NCBI GenBank assembly: GCA_014523515.1
Contig: JAATVJ010000142.1
Span: forward strand, 1-15,408
Direction: 5' to 3'
DNA length: 15,408 nt
DNA from: Nitrososphaerales archaeon TH1177
Lineage (GTDB): Archaea; Thermoproteota; Nitrososphaeria; Nitrososphaerales; Nitrososphaeraceae
Part shown: positions 14,030 through 15,408 of the stretch, one piece after another
Numbering within the stretch: the first letter of the stretch is position 1
How the letters are laid out: every line of letters starts with the position of its first letter
Translations under genes and position numbers: made by a program
The notes under the pieces: model-generated
What the model was told of the DNA's origin: nothing
Database searches by the model: none
The model's input: only the letters and a program-made list of their open reading frames with translations

Positions 14030-15160
14030 GTGAGTAAGGAGGATGAGGATTTTGTTAAGGTTGCTGATACGAATGATATTAAACCTTCACAGATGAAAGA
14101 AGTTCAAGTAGCTGGAGAAAGCATCTGCATAGTCAACGTTGAGGGAAAATACTATGCTATTGGTAATATTTGCACTCATGAAGGCGGTCCTCTAGTCGAT
14201 GGCACTCTTGAAGGCTATGAAGTTGAATGTCCATGGCATGCTTCCAAATTTGATGTAAGGACAGGAGAGGTGAAGGAACCTCCTGCAAGCGAACCAGAAC
14301 CAGTATATCAAATAAAAATAGATGGAAATAACATATTATTAAAGAAACAAGACAAAAAAAGTAAATCTCCCCTCCACCAGATTGAGCTCACTCTAATAGA
14401 AAAAGATAAAGTTGAAGGTACTGATGTAATGTCATTTAAGTTTAATAAGCATAATGATGATTCTGATGTAGAAAACAAAACACTATTAGATTATACTGCT
14501 GGCCAATTTGCCTTTTTTGATATAGGGGAAGTCTATAATGATCCCAAAGGTCCAATTAGACATTTTACTATTTCATCTTCTCCCACTGAGAATTTTATAA
14601 TGTTTACTACTAGAATAAGAGATTCACCATACAAAAAAAGACTTTTAGCTTTAGAGAAAGGCACCAAAGTCAAGGTGAGAGGACCGGAAGGACAATTTGT
14701 ATTACATCAGGATTATACAAAACCTGCTGTATTTCTTTCTGGTGGAATAGGTGTTACTCCATTTAGAAGTATGATAAAGTATGCCACAGACATGCAATTG
14801 CCAGTAAAAATAATAATGTTTGATTCCAATAGGAATCTTAACAATATCATATTTAAAAAAGAGTTTGATGAATGGGCAAGTATAAATAAAAATTTCAAGA
14901 TTATCTATACCATTAGTGAAAAAGATCAAAATGATGAACAATCATTATCATTATCAACTGCAACTGATGATTGGAAAGGAGAATATGGAAGAATAAACAA
15001 AGCAATGATTTTAAAATATGTCGACACTCATGTATTAGATAATTCAATATTCTATATATGTGGTCCTCCTAGTATGCTAAAAGCTATGCAATCTTTGTTA
15101 CAAGAAGATTTAGAAATTCCAAAAGAAAGAATCAAAGTTGAAGAGTTTACGGGTTATTGA
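14030..15160 (+). CDS. Rieske ferredoxin domain fused to FAD/NAD(P) reductase
   Basis: A 376-residue fusion. Residues about 6-106 are a Rieske [2Fe-2S] ferredoxin domain with ligands C48-x-H50 and C67-x2-H70 (CTHEGG, CPWHASKFDVRTGE). Residues about 114-376 are a ferredoxin-NADP reductase-like module: flavin motif R177-H-F-T, nucleotide motif SGGIGVTPFRSM (237-248), CGPPSM (344-349) and the terminal VEEFTGY. Electrons would pass from NAD(P)H via FAD to the Rieske cluster and on to an unknown acceptor, such as an oxygenase or other redox enzyme; the partner is not in the window. Usually the two modules are separate genes or joined in other orders in oxygenase reductases. Cytoplasmic, no signal peptide. 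The start is GTG 14030, since an in-frame TGA ends just upstream (14021-14023) and no ATG precedes the domain. Confidence 0.92.
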   Translation: MSKEDEDFVKVADTNDIKPSQMKEVQVAGESICIVNVEGKYYAIGNICTHEGGPLVDGTLEGYEVECPWHASKFDVRTGEVKEPPASEPEPVYQIKIDGNNILLKKQDKKSKSPLHQIELTLIEKDKVEGTDVMSFKFNKHNDDSDVENKTLLDYTAGQFAFFDIGEVYNDPKGPIRHFTISSSPTENFIMFTTRIRDSPYKKRLLALEKGTKVKVRGPEGQFVLHQDYTKPAVFLSGGIGVTPFRSMIKYATDMQLPVKIIMFDSNRNLNNIIFKKEFDEWASINKNFKIIYTISEKDQNDEQSLSLSTATDDWKGEYGRINKAMILKYVDTHVLDNSIFYICGPPSMLKAMQSLLQEDLEIPKERIKVEEFTGY

Positions 15161-15408
15161 TATGAATGTAATGATTATGTTTTATTAATCACCTATGATA
15201 ACATCTAGTTGTTGTGATTTTATCTTCAAGATGTTTATATCATATAACCTTCATTCAACTTTTGACCAGGCAATATGTGTCTGTTGTTATATTTTCTCTT
15301 TTAGGCATGTCAAAAATGGAATTCTAAACTTAGCAATAATCTTCAAAATGAGTTTTAACCTACATAATAATATGCCCAAGAAATATGTGTATACACCTTT
15401 ATTATTGT
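15161..15408. other. Downstream region to window end, no clear gene
   Basis: An ATG at 15231 opens a plus-strand frame that runs to the window edge (MFISYNLHSTFDQAICVCCY and on), but its composition is not convincing. No terminator hairpin is visible after the Rieske-reductase stop; T-rich runs follow at 15178-15187. Confidence 0.35.

Noticed and set aside
14036..14044. AAGGAGGATG, a perfect Shine-Dalgarno followed by ATG
   Set aside because: It falls inside codons 3-5 of the Rieske-reductase and the ATG is out of frame; it simply encodes Lys-Glu-Asp.
14702..14941. Minus-strand frames of 61-79 codons within the Rieske-reductase gene
   Set aside because: Antisense shadows of conserved reductase motifs.
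15231..15408. Open plus-strand frame running off the window end
   Set aside because: Cys/Tyr/Phe-rich composition, no promoter or recognisable motif; likely chance in AT-rich DNA.

Overview
The window most likely comes from a low-GC ammonia-oxidising archaeon of the Nitrososphaerota, close to Nitrososphaera or Ca. Nitrosocosmicus. That placement is an inference from gene content: a MASE3-type membrane histidine kinase with the H-box AAHELRTPIQPIL, a one-finger C2H2 mini-protein, a secreted DUF7482-like protein, another secreted family familiar from these archaea, and TATA boxes sitting about 27-30 bp before start codons, as expected for leaderless transcripts. No rRNA, normal tRNA, transposase, integrase or CRISPR array was found. 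Much of the window is very AT-rich non-coding DNA.

Layout. 1-1023 (-) is the N-terminal part of a sensor histidine kinase cut by the window edge. 1566-2722 (-) is a conserved protein of unknown function with a C-terminal DUF2795-like domain, split by a one-base slip in a run of six T. 2945-3404 (+) holds short reading frames, including a convincing 48-residue one. 3989-5131 (-) is an MRJP/yellow-type (L-dopachrome tautomerase-related) beta-propeller gene whose GC is clearly above its surroundings, so probably acquired. 5351-5583 looks like a decayed gene. 5917-6432 (-) is a UspA protein. 6644-6766 (+) is a possible 40-residue gene. 6832-6999 (-) encodes the C2H2 zinc-finger mini-protein. 7148-7654 (+) is a zinc-ribbon/TM2 membrane protein with a methionine-rich loop. 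7721-7846 (-) is a 41-codon frame with an exact 24-bp tandem duplication.

8226-9005 is the most unusual stretch. It contains a GC-rich block of about 120 bp with hairpins, enclosed by an 18-bp inverted repeat (17 of 18 matched) and ending in T8; a separate perfect 12-bp inverted repeat behind a TATA-like box; and a decayed small gene. 9006-10511 (+) is a secreted, membrane-anchored protein of unknown function. 10797-11393 (-) is the DUF7482-like protein. 11687-12517 (-) is a secreted-protein gene whose signal peptide is out of frame with the body. 12831-13016 (-) is a small helical protein. 13487-13837 (+) is a DUF488/YeaO protein, and 14030-15160 (+) is a Rieske domain fused to a ferredoxin-NADP reductase-like module.

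The genes do not form an obvious operon; most appear to be single transcription units separated by hundreds of bases. Recurrent themes are stress and redox functions (UspA, DUF488, Rieske-reductase), secreted or membrane proteins of AOA type, and several reading frames broken by small indels. The indels could be real decay or uncorrected sequencing errors; this cannot be settled from the sequence alone.
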